NCBI RefSeq assembly: GCF_019720735.1
Contig: NZ_CP081302.1
Span: 124,001-188,000 of the forward strand
Length of the DNA: 64,000 nt
Direction of reading: 5' to 3'
From: Mycoplasma sp. Ms02
Lineage (GTDB): Bacteria > Bacillota_I > Bacilli_A > Mycoplasmatales > Metamycoplasmataceae
Shown: positions 61,970 to 64,000 of the stretch, piece by piece
Layout of the letters: every line of letters starts with the position of its first letter
Position numbering within the stretch: the stretch's first letter is position 1
Made by a program: the position numbers and the translations under genes
The notes under the pieces: model-generated
What the model saw: only the letters and a program-made list of their open reading frames with translations
Told to the model about the DNA's origin: nothing
Database searches by the model: none

Positions 61970-62669
61970 TCCTTAATTTATTAACTGCATCAAACAGCAA
62001 AATCCCTGTCGCTACAGATACATTTAAAGATTGCACTGTTCCAAATTGTTTAATGTAAACTGTTTGATCAACCATCGATAATGTGCTTTTCGAGACTCCC
62101 GACCCTTCATTTCCGACGATGATTGCACTTTTAGGTGAATAAGACACTTGCGTCATTTCTTGAGCTTTATGATCTAAGGCTGAAGCATAAACTCAGTAAT
62201 ACATTTTTTGTAATTTAGTTATTGTGGCTGAAATACTACTTACTTTGATGAATTTCATACCAACAAATCCACCTGAAGAAACTTTTAAAACAGTTTCGTT
62301 GATATCTGCTGCTCTAACCTTTGGGTAAATAATGTGCTTTATTCCTGCTGCATTCGCACTTCTGATTATTGCACCAAAATTATGAGGGTCTTGGATATGA
62401 TCCAAAATTAATACTAAATCGGGTTGGTCTTTTTCTAAAATTGACAAATCATAGAAAGAAGGAGGTTTTATAAATGCTGCAAAACCTTGATGATTTTCTT
62501 TAGTTAATAAATCTAACTCCCTTTTGCTTTTAATTTCTATATTCACTTTTGTGTGTTTAAGAAGTTCGTTTTTATTTTGTTCATTGGCTACTCAAATTTT
62601 TAAAATCGGCAAACCGTCCTTGATCGCGTCTTGAACAGAGTTTTTTCCACACACTATTAATTGTTGCAT
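61959..62669 (-). CDS. rlmB: 23S rRNA 2'-O-ribose methyltransferase, TrmH/RlmB family
   Basis: 236 residues. SPOUT-class methyltransferase using SAM to methylate a ribose in 23S rRNA. The N-terminal RNA-binding part starts MQQLIVCGKNSVQDAIKDG. The SPOUT core shows motif 1 DHIQDPHNFGAIIRSANAAG, motif 2 IIVGNEGSGVS and motif 3 VYIKQFGTVQSLNVSVATGI, the knotted SAM site. TGA is Trp in MYYWVYASAL. Start ATG 62669 lies 46 bases after cysS. It overlaps the sigma-like gene by 11 bases. The cysS-rlmB order is conserved in Firmicutes. Confidence 0.93.
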
Positions 62670-62715
62670 TTTGTTATGCTCCTTTTTTCCTTATTTTGTG
62701 ATTATTTTATCCACT

Positions 62716-63945
62716 TTAAATGTAATTTTTTTCCCTTAAAATTCCAGCAATCTCATCTGCTTTTTCGTAGTTTTTGGCTGCTGCATAGGCTTTCATGTCA
62801 AAATATGATTGTTTAGATTTTTGCATATCTTCAAGGTCAAATTTGAAACCTAGATCAAATATGAGTTTTTTAAAAGTTGACAAGTTTTGCAAATTCTTAT
62901 CTTTATTAATTTGTTTTATAAGTTCATGAATTGAAAACATTGCTTTGGAGAACGCAAATTCAGAAACCTCTTGATATATGTGTTCTAGTGATTCTTGATT
63001 ACCTAATTCAGAAGCTAGGTCATCAGCTTTAAGCACAAATTCAAAAATCAGCATTTTTATTCTTTTGATTAACTTTAAGTTAGACTTTATTAAATCTTCA
63101 GTGATGTTGATTGGATTTGAATATGCAGAAGTGAAAATTATCATTCTCAATAAGTTAGGATCATATTGTTCTAAGAAATCTTTTGCCTTAATTATATTTC
63201 CTAACGACTTTGACATTTTTACATCATTTAAATTAAATTGACCTACACGCTTTCAGTCAGCCGATAAGGGAGATTGAAAAAGGGCTTGGTGTTGTATGTT
63301 TTCGTTTTCATGGTGAGGGAAAACTAAATCCATTCCACCACCATGAATGTCAACGCCTTGTGAACCAAAATGTTTATGAATTAAAGCCACACATTCAGTG
63401 TGTCAACCTGGTCTTCCTAGACTTGAATTAAAAGCAAATTTCACACCTTTAGATGTTGTTTTTCAAAGTGCAAAATCAGCCAAATTGTTTTTAGTTATTT
63501 CAGTATCTTCAAAAACCATGTTTTCTAAACTTTGATTCGAAACATCACCATAGTACTTTTGATTTTTAGCTACATCAAAATAAACACTACCATCTTCAAG
63601 TGTGTAAGCATTTTTCGAATCAAGCAATTTTTGCACATAGTCCTGTATTACAGGCATATTTGGAACAACATACTCGATATCGGTGATTGTATTAACGTTA
63701 ACCTTCTCTAAAAGCTCTAAATAAGCGTTTGCGTATTTCTGAGCAATCTCAATTTCGCTCTTATTGGTTTCAATTGCTTTGTTGACAATTTTGTCATCAA
63801 TGTCAGTGATGTTATGGACAAATTTGTAAGGTATTCCTAATTGCTTATAAGCCCGTAAAACAAGGTCAAAAGTTAAAATAGGACGTAAATTTCCTATATG
63901 TACATGATCATAAACGGTAGGTCCACAAACGTAAATTTTTTTCAT
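62716..63945 (-). CDS. cysS: Cysteinyl-tRNA synthetase
   Basis: 409 residues. It charges tRNA-Cys. It begins [19 protein letters not shown], lacking the 15-20 residues that precede this motif in most bacteria, a short form also known in mycoplasmas. The zinc-binding residues are in [17 protein letters not shown] and the HHE of FPHHENE. The KMSKS loop is VKMSKSLGN. The C-terminal anticodon domain is shortened. Two TGA codons are Trp (FALWKTTSKG, RPGWHTEC). No ribosome binding site precedes ATG 63945; TATAAT is only seven bases upstream, so the message is probably leaderless. First gene of cysS-rlmB-sigma-like. Confidence 0.95.
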
Positions 63946-63952
63946 ATTTATG

Positions 63953-63958
63953 ATTATA
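63953..63958 (-). promoter_or_regulatory. -10 box of cysS (leaderless start)
   Basis: TATAAT on the minus strand, seven bases before the cysS ATG, with no purine-rich ribosome binding site between. This is the same geometry as the ABC-3C promoter. Confidence 0.6.
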
Positions 63959-64000
63959 CTAATTTAAAAATATATAAAATGGTAAAATTTATAAGATTTA

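Overview
The window is a stretch of a wall-less Mollicute genome, most likely a Mycoplasma/Mycoplasmopsis species. The DNA is very AT-rich. Almost every conserved gene is intact only if TGA is read as tryptophan (genetic code 4): ppa, ptsG, glpK, alaS, pepA and rplT all carry in-frame TGA where family members have Trp. Gene extents below assume that code.

Layout: 1-5 kb holds the end of dnaJ, a truncated EcoRI-type adenine methyltransferase, a type I specificity gene (hsdS) behind an (AG)12 tract that is out of frame as written, ppa, a 19-copy perfect 12-bp minisatellite, and an AlbA_2/ATP-binding-type protein. 5-17 kb holds a two-gene unit: a lipoprotein with a transglutaminase-like Cys-His-Asp core, then a giant surface protein of about 2,960 codons with Ebh-like FIVAR/GA modules, which carries a frameshift. 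17-20 kb holds a three-gene ABC-three-component (ABC-3C) conflict system (SMEK effector, middle component, DUF2326 ABC ATPase); its SMEK gene has a true TAA stop. 20-32 kb holds the glucose PTS transporter, three membrane or exported proteins (one resembling a sialyltransferase), a upp-hpt-ABC-ABC operon and a leucyl aminopeptidase. 32-50 kb is a single uninterrupted gene for a 6,047-residue surface protein built from about 34 repeats of a Lipoprotein_17-like domain, with an 18-nt T tract in its upstream region. 50-64 kb is mostly housekeeping: glpO-glpK-glpF (glycerol uptake and H2O2-generating oxidation), greA, a membrane protein, ruvX, alaS, mnmA, the infC-rpmI-rplT operon (AUU start and attenuator-like leader), a divergent sigma-like gene, rlmB and cysS.

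Functionally the window combines core translation and glycerol/glucose metabolism with a heavy investment in cell-surface proteins. Several loci look able to switch or decay: the hsdS repeat, the T tract before the larger giant gene, the frameshift in the smaller giant gene, the minisatellite, and the stop codon in the SMEK gene. The two giant proteins appear to be paralogues: related N-terminal domains, a signal peptide without a lipobox, a C-terminal membrane anchor with a basic tail, and different repeat families between. No tRNA, rRNA, insertion sequence, CRISPR array or replication origin was recognised.
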